From positions 124,001-188,000 of the forward strand of contig OY756145.1 of assembly GCA_963576785.1 (NCBI GenBank): 64,000 nucleotides of DNA, given 5' to 3'. This DNA comes from Chlorophyllum brunneum (taxonomy: Eukaryota; Basidiomycota; Agaricomycetes; Agaricales; Agaricaceae). A model generated the notes under the pieces. The model was not told the origin of the DNA. It saw only the letters and a program-made list of their open reading frames with translations, and made no database searches. The position numbers and the translations under genes are program-made. Positions 47,125-57,681 of the stretch are shown one piece after another; positions within the stretch are counted from its first letter, which is position 1; every line of letters begins with the position of its first letter.

Positions 47125-47906
47125 ATGGCTAAACAAGGTGAGCCTGGCCTGATAGAAACGTCTTTCCTCATTACTTACTAACCCGGGTTGGCGCCAGACA
47201 AGGAGACAGTTGAGGAGCCTCGCGCGTTCGCGATATCCGTTCGCTCGATGCTCTATCTTACCGCCTTCTTCTTCATCTTTTCCCTGAGTACGTGAACGGC
47301 TCAAGCTTTTAAACCTAAACCCTCATTCCCTCCCTTTAGCTGTCGCGGAACTGGGCTTGGTCTCGGAACAATTGCACAAGTATGGCAACAGCTACATAAA
47401 CTACGCGTCAATGCAGTATAAGCATGCCTTGGGCTTGCTACTGTTCTCAGTCATCGCTTCTCTGTTGCTGATGCTTTCTCATCCTTGGCTCGGCGTTGGA
47501 TGTACGTTTCCTCCCTTCGCCCGTGCTTTGAAATACAGTTCTAATCACATCGGTTGAAACTCCGTAGTCATATCGTTCTCGAGCTTCGTCATGGCTGTCT
47601 TCTTTGGCACAGGTGCTGGTATCATCCAACGATCCGCGCCTTTCACAGGCCACGGGTGTTCCCGTAAGCCACTACAGGACTACCCTCCGGCATGGCAACC
47701 ATACGTCGGGGAATGTTCGAGGGTCGTCGCTATTCAGGGTATTGCATGGTCTCTCTGTAAGTTACGTCACTAGTCTCGGCAATCTCAGGTTCCTGAACGC
47801 CTCTACAGGGGGCCTGTACATCTTCCTCTTGGTTGGCACCATCATCCACAAGTTCCAATTCACTGCTCGGGCTACTCCTGAGGCTTTCTACCGCTCTAAA
47901 GTCTAA
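47125..47906 (+). CDS. Four-TM MARVEL-like membrane protein
   Basis: Five exons (47125-47137, 47198-47287, 47340-47501, 47568-47756, 47809-47906) give 183 aa. Hydrophobic segments lie at about 16-36 (MLYLTAFFFIFSLTVAELGL), 60-82 (HALGLLLFSVIASLLLML), 86-105 (GVGFISFSSFVMAVFFGTGAG) and 145-165 (GLYIFLLVGTIIHKF). A cysteine-bearing extracellular-type loop lies between the last two. Size, spacing and the short charged N-terminus (MAKQDKETVEE) fit MARVEL-domain proteins, which sit in membrane-apposition or vesicle membranes. The first exon codes four residues. The last acceptor was chosen as CTACAG|GGGG because it gives W-G-L-Y in frame. The family call is by topology only. Confidence 0.65.
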
Positions 47907-49560
47907 AAGTCGGCTTCACGTTCATCCTTCTTCACGTTCTTCTCGACGATTGATTTTCATGTATATCATATACGCCTTGTTAAATGTTGTTCATCAGAGT
48001 TCGTACAATTTTCCAAGCTGTTGTACGCCATCTGCTGTTTCCAATAATACGAAGTACTTCATACCCCTCATCCGGACTAGCAACACTGTGTCGCGATTGT
48101 GACACCCCTCCGATGTAGAACAGCAGTCTAACTCTGCTTGCTCATATGCACATACGAAGCTTCTCGATACCTGTTATGTATTGTCTGATCAAGCTCATCT
48201 ACGCGTCACACATCGTGGGTATCATTGAGGCATTTTAGCTAGCGGCATCGTTTCATTGCCACAACCCGAGGCTGTTGAATTGATGTCGACAAGCGAGGGA
48301 ACTATATGGTGACGTTGAGAACCGAGTATAAAATTAGCTCTACCAGTCCCAAAGCAGAGACCTGAGAAAAAAGCGGTTGTTCTAGCGCGCGCAACATCAG
48401 GATCAGGCGCTTCCAACATCCTGGGTCCCCGGCTGTGATAGCCCAATCCCAGAGTCGTATCAATGCTAAGCTTGAGGACGAAAACACTGCATTGTTAGCG
48501 CGCTGATATGAAATAATGAACGGTAACAGAGTGATATCCGAACGCTGGAGTTCGTAAGTGAGAACTGGATTAAGAGGAACCAAAATAGATTGTGACATGC
48601 AGCAAGTTCAAAGATGAATGACAATGCATCATCGAATATGGTGGAATTACGTTTCTGAGGAGTTCCTGTGGTTGTAAGTCCTTGATGTCGTACGATATTT
48701 CTTTTTACCAAAGACTGGACGGGTATGGTGGTGATGATTCTGTTACAGGGGTAACTGATCATGATTTTGAACGATATGGCAGGTTTGGGTACCCTAGCAA
48801 TGTTCTCCAAACTTCTTTTTGACGCTCGTATTTTCCCTGGTGATTGACCCCCGATGGCACGCACCCCGGCGTTGCCCAGAAAATTTCTTGTATTTCCTCA
48901 GTTGCATCGAACAGGAAGACTGGGTTTCATTATTGGTTTTGGATCTCATGATCCGAATCATTCAGTTCGCTAGTTGATGGGCTCTTGACATAGTTTTCCC
49001 CATGTCAGGGTGAATTGTTGCATTAAGTCTCCCTCTTAGCTGATATGTCAGTGATGTATGTGAATTTAATTGTTCATGGGAGTTGTGTGATAAACACATT
49101 CTATACAGAATACCGGGGCTTTACGATCGAACACAATAAGGAATTGGACATTCACGCGACGTGAACCCTCCAGAAGTTCCCCTGTAAGCTCCTGCAGGTA
49201 CTGACAATGAGCGCAAGTCGCCCCGCCTGGAAGACATTCCAATGTTTCGGTAGACGTACCTTCCAGATGAAAAGTAGTTATGACCGTTCGCGGGAGTGTG
49301 CCCATCTCAAGCGGGACCACATTTACCTAGATTCAATCCATTCATGAAATACATGGATAATGGTGAAGACTAACTAAACGACAAATCTACTATAGTCCTG
49401 GTATCGAGTAATAATTGCGTGATAGTGATACGTATGGCGATATTTCTGATGCCAATGGTGCAAGGATTGAATAAGGAACACGGTCTCTAGAACAAGCACA
49501 CACAGAGAAATATGATAGGTGACATGGGGTATATGTGACGGACTGCCGTTCAACGGCTTA
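47907..49560. other. Gene-poor region
   Basis: About 1.65 kb. Frames on the minus strand at 48302-48598 (98 codons) and 49066-49320 (84 codons, with CLPGGATCAHCQYL) are open but show no known domain and no consistent splice joins. The second could be a small Cys-containing protein. I leave both uncalled. Confidence 0.35.
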
Positions 49561-50305
49561 TCATGCGTTGGAACGGAGAAGGTGGAATCCAGAAAGGAGA
49601 ATAACGAGGAAAGAAACGATAAACCCAGCAAAGGCGGGATGAACGGCAGCCGACAACACACTACCATTGGGACACTCAGCACATGGCCAGCCTATAAGAG
49701 TTCAAAAAAAATAGCATGTGCATGGTTTGCCAGTACTTACCGCTTGCGAAAGGAATATAGGCTTGTGCGGTATAGAGTCCAAATCGTAATCCGCCGAAGG
49801 GTTGCATCAAACCTGGCTTCGGAAAAGCACTCGGACCCCTATTATCCCACATCGTCAAAGTGTACGTTCCTTGTGCTAGGGGCTGCTGCGGATTACTTGT
49901 TTGCCAGGCGTGCAAATCCCACACGACCTTTGTCGCGGTTCCAGGTAAAACGCCGTCAGTAGGTCCCACTGGGTATGTGTTGCCATTTTCGCCTATAGCG
50001 GATACGGTGAGGCGTTCCGAATCCTGGAGGATAGAAGTAAAGTTCCAGCCAAATGTAATAGTCTGGCTAGGCGCGATCTTGTAAAACGATACTACGTTTC
50101 GGGGCGGTTGGGTCATGACAATTCCACCGGCGGGCGCGCCTGGGGAAATCAGGGAAGCTGAATCGGTCGTCGTTGATATGGGAGAGCTTGGGACAAGGGA
50201 AACTGATTGGGTCGTCGTTGATATGGGAGAGCTTGGGACATTAGGGCTGCTGCTAGTTGGTGTAGGCGTTGGGTTGGAGGTTGGCCGAGGTTGATTCTGT
50301 GACAT
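49561..50305 (-). CDS. DUF7137-like cell-surface protein
   Basis: Two exons (50305-49741, 49691-49561) give 231 aa. After a P/S/T-rich stretch comes one beta domain at about 75-185. Its strands, VVSFYKIAPSQTITFGWNFT, LTVSAIGENGNTYPVGPTDG, GTATKVVWDLHAW and LAQGTYTLTMWDNRGP, match the fungal DUF7137 pattern. Exon 2 adds WPCAECPNG and a C-terminal TM helix (PAFAGFIVSFLVILLSGFHLL). Family members usually have an N-terminal signal peptide. None follows the called start, so an upstream exon may be missing, for example around 50456, where a hydrophobic MVALFWFIQFMF occurs; joining it gave a stop. Expected to be wall- or membrane-attached; role unknown. Confidence 0.7.
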
Positions 50306-50569
50306 GGTGGTGGAAAATGGTTGAAAAATGTCCCCGGTAGCGGTCCCAGACGAAATTGGCCTCACAAAGCCCAGTAATTACGACCATTATGCAACCAGGA
50401 CATATGGCGATGTCACAGGAGAACATAAATTGAATAAACCAGAAGAGGGCAACCATTGGGCTCTGACGTCACTGTTTGTAAGAGGGGCCTCTACCAAACA
50501 GTATGGCAGGATCACCTTCATCAAGCGGCCAAAATAGAGTCTGTAACTGCCTGAATATGCCGCAACAAC

Positions 50570-52759
50570 ATGAGAATACTAACATGGAATATTGTAGGCT
50601 CGTTATTGTTGTGTCTTTCCTTCATTTAACTTGCCTCAACAGAACGGCATCCGTACAATCCCGCAATACCACCCGTGAGTGTGTCCCTGTTTCCTGGAAA
50701 ATATCTCTGATCAGTATGCAAAGGTGGAACACATTCCAGAACCATGACGAGATATTGAACAAGTTGGAAGCGGATATCATCTGTTTTCAAGGTGAACTTT
50801 TTCTCTGCTCTCCAACGCGTTTTTCTGCTAATAGAATGCCAGAAGTGAAATTGTCTCGTTCTGCCCTGCGGAAGGCAGTCGCCATACCCCCTTCCTATGA
50901 TTCATTCTTCTCCTTTCCGGTAAAAAAGTCTGGGTACTCAGGTGTCGCAACCTACACCCGGATTGCCACCGTCACCCCACTGAAAGCGGAGGAGGGTTTG
51001 ACGGGGCTTATCCAACCAAAGCCACCATTCACATCGGAGGAGCGCGTTTCGCATTTCGAAAACTATCCTCCACAAGTATTGGACGATGAAGAAATAGACT
51101 TCAAGCACCTAGATAGTGAAGGACGCGCTGTGACGGTTGATTTCGGACTTTTTGTCCTCATCAACACGTACTGCCCTAATGATGGCATTGGCACTGAGGA
51201 ACGAGACAAGTTCAAGATGGATTACCATCGGCTTCTCGAAGCACGTGTAAAAGGGCTAATTGAAGAGCGAAGGGAAGTCATTGTTCTGGGAGATATAAAT
51301 TCGTGTGCTGCTGTTATCGACCATTGCGAAGGAAATATCATGGTGGCGAGAGGGAAGGCGGCAGGTTTGGAGGGTGAGGATGGTTTCTGGGAAAGAGAGT
51401 ACAGAAGGTGGCTACGGGACTGGTTACAGAAAGACGATGGCACTGGAGGTCCACTAGTGGATGTGCTCAGGCGCTTCTGGCCCGATAGGAAGGGAATGTA
51501 TACCTGTGAGACACTTTTCTTACTTTATCTACCAGGCGCTGAAAATCCGTTGTCAGGTTGGAATACTAAGATTTCTGCTCGTGAAAGCAATTATGGAACA
51601 CGTATTGACTATATCCTTATTACCCCCGGCCTCCTTCCATGGATTAAAGCCGCTGATGTCCAACAAGATGTCAAGGGCAGCGACCATTGTCCTGTTTTTG
51701 TTGATTTCCACCATGAGATTACCAATAATGATGGTGTAACGATCAAACTTGACGACGTTCTCGGTAGTCGGCCCAGAGCAGATGGTACGAAAGAGCCACC
51801 GAGGTTGGCTGCGAAGTTCTGGGAGGAGTTTTCAGGGAAGCAAATGCTCCTGGACAAGTTCTTTGGAAAGAATAAGACGAACCCTCCGGTTGTGTCCATA
51901 TCCCCTACGCCCCGACCATCCAGTCCCTTGAACACCTCCGACCAACCTGAACATACACTCGAAGAACAATCACCCCCAGATACACCCGCTGTAACCGCCT
52001 CACCTCTCGAGTCAACACCATCCCTCTTGGACATCACCAAACCCACAATGACTTCAGATACGTCCATTTCTCCCACAACGACACAGTCCACTACTACCTC
52101 GCAAACGCTGAAACGTAAAACTACAATTGAAACCCACTCGACATCCAAGAAGCCAAAGCCATCGGAGAAGAGACCGGATAAGAAGACCAAGGAATCGGGG
52201 CAAGCCAAGCTATCATCCTTCTTCAATAAACCTAACGGGTCCCAACCCTCGACGTCGTTGACCTCCGACAAGAAGAGCAAGAATCCAGAGGCTCATACAG
52301 ACGTCATTGACCTACAGGATGGTGATGCTTTTATCTCGTCCCAGGATTTCGTCGCTTCCTCTCAAGGTTCGTCTGGCAGAGGAAACGGAGAAGAAACCAA
52401 GCAAGTCTGGAACAACCTTTTAGCGCCCGTACAACCCCCAAAGTGCGTCGTACACGGTGAACTAGCGAAAGAATATACAGTGAACAAACCCGGTCCGAAC
52501 AAGGGAAAGAAATTTTGGATATGTTCTCGGTGAGTCTTTTCCCGGTGACCCCCACGGTAATATTAAGCGCCTTACAATGATTCATTCTAGACCGGTAGGG
52601 CCTGGGTACGATAAGGGCAGGACTGAACGGTTACGAGAGGAAGTTGATCCGACATATCGATGTGATTTTTTCAAATGGTCAAGTGACTGGCGGAAACAAG
52701 CTAAGAAGATGGAGAAAACGGCATCGACGTCAACGCATACTTTGCAGCGTGGTACTTAA
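50570..52759 (+). CDS. APN2: AP endonuclease 2
   Basis: Six exons (50570-50593, 50643-50674, 50724-50791, 50843-51505, 51557-52529, 52591-52759) give 642 aa. The exonuclease-endonuclease-phosphatase domain covers residues 1-330: MRILTWNINGIRT, CFQEVKLSR, INTYCPND, VLGDINSCAAVIDHCE, YGTRIDYIL and GSDHCPVF, with all metal and catalytic residues in place. Two PIP boxes of the form QxxLxxFF follow at about 358 (QMLLDKFF) and 478 (QAKLSSFF), which would bind PCNA. The C-terminus has a GRF zinc finger (about 557-625, KCVVHGEL...FWICSR...CDFFKW). It repairs abasic sites and 3'-blocked ends in the nucleus. The start was chosen to give the RILTWNINGIR signature. Confidence 0.92.
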
Positions 52760-53157
52760 CTGAGTTTCCATGGATGTCATGGATTGTTTTTAGATGCCTC
52801 GTCGCCGACGTTCGCCGCTCATGCCAGTGCCACTTTGGGAAGGTTACGATATTGATCTACATCCATGTGTTGATTCGGCGAAGGCTCGCAGAGGAGATAA
52901 GGTGGTACCAATGTTGTATTGCGTACGACATCTCAGTACAGGGGTTTGACCCCCCTAACTCTGGCCAGACCTTCGGGGTTGCAGTGCCTTATTCAAGCTC
53001 GTGTCCTGTTTCACTTCGCTTTGCTTTCACCCCCGCTATTTTGCCAATTGTAAATAGTTTTCATTACTCGACTTGGCATGACTCAAGTACCGACTACTTT
53101 TGCACACTGACTTTAACAAGTAATTCCATCCAAGGCAACATGTGTATAGATGGCCAT
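52760..53157. other. Spacer between APN2 and the peptide cluster
   Basis: About 400 bases. An open plus-strand frame (52774-53214) is rich in Cys and hydrophobic residues but runs antisense to the last exons of peptide C and has no start context or motif. Nothing else is seen. Confidence 0.4.
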
Positions 53158-53577
53158 TTAACATGCGGCATCGGGGGGGTCTACGGTGGTGCAACTAGGG
53201 TATGTCAGTGTTAAGACCATTGGCGTTTTGAAATGGAGTACACACAAGTTCGACGCAAACCCATGGCAGCAACGCGGGCCTTTCGGATCTAGAAAACGGG
53301 ATCTAATTAGTCCCTTTGTCACACCTAAACGGCTATCACATACTTTGCGCACAGTCCTGAGCGGAAATTCGAGCATAAGAAAGATATACTACCACACTAC
53401 TGTATCTTCATACCTTGTCAGCCTGACCTAAACGGGTCCCTACCGGTTAATAAGACTCAGAAAAAAGAGGTATGGCTACTGACATTCGTCTGGGAAAGCA
53501 TCAGGCTTAGTATCTTGGGCGCTGATGGCCTGTATGAAAAACAAGCACAGGAAGAGGGCGAGGAACTTGGACTGCAT
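53158..53577 (-). CDS. Candidate secreted cysteine-rich peptide C (exons partly unresolved)
   Basis: Exon 1 from 53577 codes a clear signal peptide (MQSKFLALFLCLFFIQAISA) and an acidic propeptide-like stretch ending PDE. A donor then allows a 14-nt second exon coding C-Q-A-D-K, the same length as exon 2 of peptides A1 and A2. The last two exons code RCCHGFASNF and CTTVDPPDAAC followed by TAA at 53158, joined by an intron GTGTGT...CCCTAG of 51 nt with a CTGAC branch site. This gives C...CC-x7-C-x9-C, like peptides A and B. The acceptor of the CC exon that would supply the second cysteine is not resolved. It may be a decayed member. Confidence 0.5.
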
Positions 53578-54333
53578 CGTGGTGAAAGATGAAGAAATGC
53601 TGCGGTCACCTTTCTGGCTTTTAAGTCCTTGAGGCGGGTTGATGAAACGTCAACGTCTGAAAGGAGACTCGAACGCGCCAGAAACGTTAGCGTCAGAAAA
53701 CGGGCGGTAAGATTGGAAGGTTTTAGTACGTGTTGTCCGGAGATGTGATTCCCCCAACGGAAGTCGTACTTTCACAATCAGCGGCAACATCAGCCAAGGC
53801 TCTAGGGTCTTCATTTCACCGCATACCACTGGCAGAGTCGCGGCTCACTACCCGTGTATACACATCTCCTTCAAGGAAACTTGGGATCGGGGTTTGGACA
53901 CACGCATATATCCATTCGAAGAGATTCGGTGTGAACTCGTGAACTGGGGTATACGGACGCCGGATGGCGGCGCTTGAGCTTGACGATGTTGTCGATGTCA
54001 CTCACTGAGTGTTGAACGCTGAACGTCTTGAACATCGTCGAACAGATTGAAGACCGGGTTCTCCACTGATGATATACTACCTCATAGTACCGATGGGTAT
54101 ATTATAATGGCTCATGAACACTGTACTGGAACACCGTGCAGGAGAAATTCGTCGGGCATGGACCCAAGAACTTCCCAGAACGCTTTCGAAGGCAAGTCCA
54201 AGTGTGAATCTCTTACTCTTCAGCAATTCGGATGAAGTGAAACTTGAGTCTTACGCCGTGGCAGGTCTTAACTACCAGATAATCATTGGACAGTTTCCAT
54301 TGTTATACACTAGGCAAGAACAACCCCTAATAA
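53578..54333. other. Left flank of the peptide repeat units
   Basis: From 53889 rightwards this is repeat unit 1 (see 53889-56456). A 61-codon minus-strand frame at 54001-53816 (start MTSTTSSSSS) has a broken counterpart in unit 2, so it is probably not a gene. The 53578-53640 part is the promoter side of peptide C. Confidence 0.4.
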
Positions 54334-54710
54334 CTAACAGGCAGTATTAAGTGGCAAGCACCTTTGTAGAGTGCAAAATGTTAGCCACAGTGAGCAGTGC
54401 CTGTAAGTGAAGGCTATGGGTTTAGCCCACTCACAGTTGGAATTCAGCAATGAAACCACAACAGTGGACTCCATCCTCCTCCCTACACTATTCATATTCC
54501 ATTAGCATCTTCCATTAACATTCAAACGCGAGTCCATACATTCTCCGGAGTACCTGTAGGAATATGTTAGTCGTCTCCCACAAGTTGTTCTAACGGTATG
54601 CATGGCTCACAGGTTGGGGGGGATGAATCAGCTGCTGGGAGTGCCAACGCCGAGTGAGCGATGATAGGGATCAGAGTAAGTAGGAGAGTAAAACGCATGG
54701 AGAACAGCAT
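54334..54710 (-). CDS. Secreted six-cysteine peptide A1
   Basis: Four exons (54710-54611, 54553-54540, 54487-54435, 54361-54334) give 64 aa. Exon 1 codes the signal peptide (MLFSMRFTLLLTLIPIIAHS, cleaved after about ALA) and a short linker. The 14-nt exon 2 codes C-T-P-E-N. Exon 3 starts CREEDGVHCCG and exon 4 codes CLPLNTAC. The mature framework is C-x4-C-x7-CC-x8-C-x6-C, ending on the last cysteine. Intron 3 has the branch site CTAAT and intron 4 CTAAC. The acceptor of intron 4 (TACAAAG) is supported by copy A2, where only this join avoids a stop. Probable extracellular disulfide-rich peptide; role unknown. Confidence 0.7.
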
Positions 54711-54747
54711 TTTGGTTGGTAGAATATTGTTGCTACAACAGGGCTTT

Positions 54748-55308
54748 TATATGGTGCACCGGACTTGGTCACCACTTCTGTACAATGAAATTCACGTGCC
54801 CAATTTTTCCCCATTTTCTTATTCCTCTTGTGAAAAGACTCCCGTTGGCAAGCCAAACAAAACTGCAAGGGGGAATTTTATTTCCTTCCAAACTGACTGG
54901 GTCAAGAATTTCGGTCTGAGCCAATTTGGATGCCTTATATGATTATTCCCAAACATAGAAGGTATGACATTTATGGATATTTCTTCGACTTGGCCTTGAT
55001 TTGAGCATCACGAGCTGAAAGTCCATTTCGGTAGGCATCCATCCAGCGGTACATTCTCTTGCAAGCCCTACCTTCTCGAGCTCTCGCAGCTTAGGGTTGT
55101 TGTGCCCCGCTTTTATACAGCATTGTATGCAGGGAGCATGGAAATAAGTCCCCTTCAAAATATGTTTTTATTACCAATAGGCATAGGAAATGCCTTGATT
55201 ATTCAATGGTCATTTTTGAGTCTAACATGTGTATTATTCTGCCCATTTGGGCTGCTTTCAGGCCAAAATTCCGACATCAAGTTCTCAAAAAATTTTCAGT
55301 GGCCATAG
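54748..55308 (-). mobile_element. Insert with transposase-like remnant in unit 1
   Basis: Absent from unit 2 at the matching site (about 57281). On the minus strand at about 55040-54970 a frame reads MYRWMDAYRNGLSARDAQIK ending SKKYP and a stop. This resembles the M-D-A-Y-x-x-G-L ... K-K-Y region of transposase-like proteins common in mushroom genomes. A TA dinucleotide flanks both sides and the ends share TGG..CAC only weakly. It is a dead fragment, not a complete element, and the family is uncertain. Confidence 0.45.
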
Positions 55309-55701
55309 TGGAGAGGTTGCATTACTATGCCTTGACGCTGTCAAAAAAATCTTTGCTATGAGGGGTTACATCGGGCGTATTCCAAGGCAGGCTTGGCAAT
55401 GGCAAAAATTCCCCGTAACCGCTAGAGGTTCGTTCCATAGCCCCGGTGTAAAAAGGGGTATTACGAGTGTCTTCTCCATAAGGAGATCAATCAGCAGGTG
55501 TTCGGAGGGACGGCAGCAACTTGAAATCCGAGTGTCTCAACGAATCATGTATGGATCATTTGGTTAGTTGCTTCGTCGGATTCCATATCATTTAACGTAA
55601 GATGAACATGATCCATATGCATAATTACGGCACTCTTTCTCCGTATTAACTCCAAGAATAGCTTGCATATTCTGCTTTCCGATCAAAGCTGATTTAAGTA
55701 C

Positions 55702-55983
55702 CTAACACACAGCGCCTTCAGGGAGAGTAGCACAACTTCAAAATACTATTGTTAGTGGAAGCCTTCACGGTGAGGGGGTACGACTTACATAGGGCCATCA
55801 ACCCCTTTGCAGCATTGCTGAGGAGGGAGGCAATACAAGTAGTCACCACCTTAAACAAGAATTGTCAGTCTGGAAAACGAGGCAGTAAGAACATATATTC
55901 TTACAAGGAATTCCTTTGGGGGTAGCGGAAACGTTCACGGCAAAGAGAGCGATAGCAGTGGCAAAAATCTTGAGAGCGTACAT
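55702..55983 (-). CDS. Secreted six-cysteine peptide B1
   Basis: Three exons (55983-55905, 55849-55789, 55735-55702) give 57 aa. Exon 1 codes a signal peptide (MYALKIFATAIALFAVNVSA) and TPKGIP. Exons 2 and 3 code the mature part: C-GDYLY-C-LPPQQ-CC-KGVDGP-I-C-ATLPEGAV-C and a stop. The framework is C-x5-C-x5-CC-x7-C-x8-C, with the last residue a cysteine. Introns are GTAAGA...TTAAG and GTAAGT...GAAG with normal branch sites. A TATA-like CTATAAAA lies about 40 nt upstream of the ATG (56020-56027). The spacing fits the inhibitor-cystine-knot pattern. An effector, antimicrobial or signalling role is possible but not shown. Confidence 0.78.
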
Positions 55984-56866
55984 GTTTCTGGATGGAAGAT
56001 ATCGTCAAACTATAGGAGGTTTTATAGATTTCCACCACCGGCGTCAAGTTGGCTTGGCAGGATAATTGCGTTAAGCCAAGGATCATCGGCGTTGACGGTC
56101 ACAGACTCGGATGGCTAAACCGTGCGGGGAAGGTGCCGATTCGTTTCACCACTAATGCGGAACGTAGAAAGGCGAGCACTAGGGTACGGTGGTGTTTCAT
56201 TGCCGAGTACACCGTTGTTACAAACGATAAGCTTCCATTACTTTAGTCCAAATGGTTTAATCGGATATATGTCACTGATTCGGACAGGGAAGGGGTTTGT
56301 CCACGTCGCAGGCTAAGAGTTTCACGCATCGGGGGAGAGACTTAAGTTATCTAGCAACTTGACCGAGAACCCAGCTTATTTGCATAACATCGTGACTCTT
56401 TTGGGTTGTTCTTTAATTAACATTATCCTTTCTTGTGTACGGGTAGTAGTGCTACGCTTCCGTGGGGTTTGGACACATGCATATGTTCATTCGAACAGCT
56501 TCGGTGTGAACTCGAGAACTTAAGTATACGGACGCTGGGCGCAGGCACTTGAGTTTGAGGACGTTGTCGATGTCATTCACTGAACGCTGAGCGCTGAACG
56601 TCTTGAACGTCGTTGAGCAGATCGAAGGCTGGGTTCTCCACTGATGATATATTACCCCATAGTACCGATGGGTATATTGTAGCAACTCATGAACACTGTA
56701 TGGGAACACCGTGGAGGAGAATTTCGTCGAGCACTGGACCCAGACACCTCACAGGATGTCTTCGAGGATACGTACGACCATGAGTCTCTTACTCTTCATC
56801 AAGTGAAATTTAGGTCTTATTTACGCACTCCATTGTTATACGCTAGGTAAGAACAACAACGAATGA
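55984..56866. other. Junction between the two peptide units
   Basis: This holds the promoter of peptide B1, the near-identical unit end (56190-56456) and the start of unit 2 (56463). No additional gene is seen. A plus-strand frame at 56122-56316 is just the repeat and is not a gene. Confidence 0.5.
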
Positions 56867-57246
56867 CTAACAGAAAGTACCAAGCGGCAAGCAGCTTTGT
56901 AGAGTGCAAAATGTTAGCCTCAGTGAGCAGCGCCTGTAAGTGAAGGCTATGGCTTTAGCCCACTCACTATTGGAGTTGAGCAGTGAGACCACAACAGTGG
57001 AATCCATCCTCCTCCCTACACTATTCATAGTCAATCCATTAGCATCATCCATTAACATTCAAGCACGAGTCCATACATTCTCCGGAGTGCCTGTGGGAAT
57101 ATGTTAGTCGCGTCCCATGAGTTGTTCAACGGTATGCACGGCTCACAGATTGGCGGGAACGAATCAGCTGTTGGGAGTGCCAACGCCGAGTGAGTGATGA
57201 TAGGGATCAGAGTCAGTAGGAGAGTAAAACGCATGGAGAACAGCAT
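56867..57246 (-). CDS. Secreted six-cysteine peptide A2
   Basis: Four exons (57246-57147, 57090-57077, 57020-56968, 56894-56867) give 64 aa, with exon lengths 100, 14, 53 and 28 nt, identical to A1. The signal peptide is MLFSMRFTLLLTLIPIITHS, then the cysteines in C-TPEN-C-REEDGFH-CC-GLTAQLQY-C-LPLGTF-C. The last join uses TACAAAG as acceptor and turns what would be a TAG into TAC (Tyr), which validates the same join in A1. All six cysteines are kept, while seven other mature positions differ from A1. Extracellular peptide; function unknown. Confidence 0.72.
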
Positions 57247-57681
57247 TTTGGTTGATAGAGTATCACGGTTGCGGCAGGCTTTTATGGCGGGGAGATCGCG
57301 TTATTGTGCCTTGATGCTGTCAAAAAATCCTTGCTATGGAGGGGTTACATCGGCGCACTCCAAGGTAAGCTTGGCAATGGCAAACATCTCTCTCGTAACT
57401 GCTAGAAGTTCGTTCAATAGCCCTGGTGTATCAAGGGGTATTCCGAGCATCTTCTTCATGAGTAGATCAATCAGCAGGTGTCCAGAGGAACGGCAGCAAC
57501 TTGAAATCCGAGTGTCTCAGTGAGTCATGTATGGACCACTTGGTTAATTGGTTTGTCGGATTCCATATCATTTGACGTAAGATGAACATGATCCATATGC
57601 GTAATTACAGCACTCCTTCTCCGTGTTAACTCCAACAGCAGCTTGCATATTCTGCTTTCCTATGAAAGCCGATTTAAGTAC
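57247..57681. other. Spacer within unit 2
   Basis: About 430 bases between A2 and B2, matching the same spacer in unit 1 apart from its insert. No gene is seen. Confidence 0.5.

Larger units (their letters stand above)
53889..56456. repeat. Tandem unit 1 of the peptide cluster
   Basis: The sequence from GGGGTTTGGACACACGCATAT (53889) to about 56456 is repeated at 56463-58436. Each unit carries one A-type and one B-type six-cysteine peptide gene on the minus strand, in the same order. Unit 1 is about 0.6 kb longer because of an insert at about 54748-55308. Divergence is uneven: the last ~265 bases are almost identical between units, while the peptide introns and mature exons differ clearly. 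Confidence 0.85.

Noticed and set aside
49066..49320. An 84-codon minus-strand frame with a few cysteines
   Set aside because: No signal peptide, and the start is inside a likely 3' flank; not enough to call.
53816..54001. A 61-codon frame MTSTTSSSSS...
   Set aside because: Its counterpart in unit 2 is broken by a stop, and it has no motif.
54334..54710. Peptide A ending at the first in-frame stop after exon 2 or exon 3
   Set aside because: Reading through gives short ends without the last cysteines. The joins with CTAAT and CTAAC branch sites restore six cysteines in both copies and remove a stop in A2, so they are preferred.
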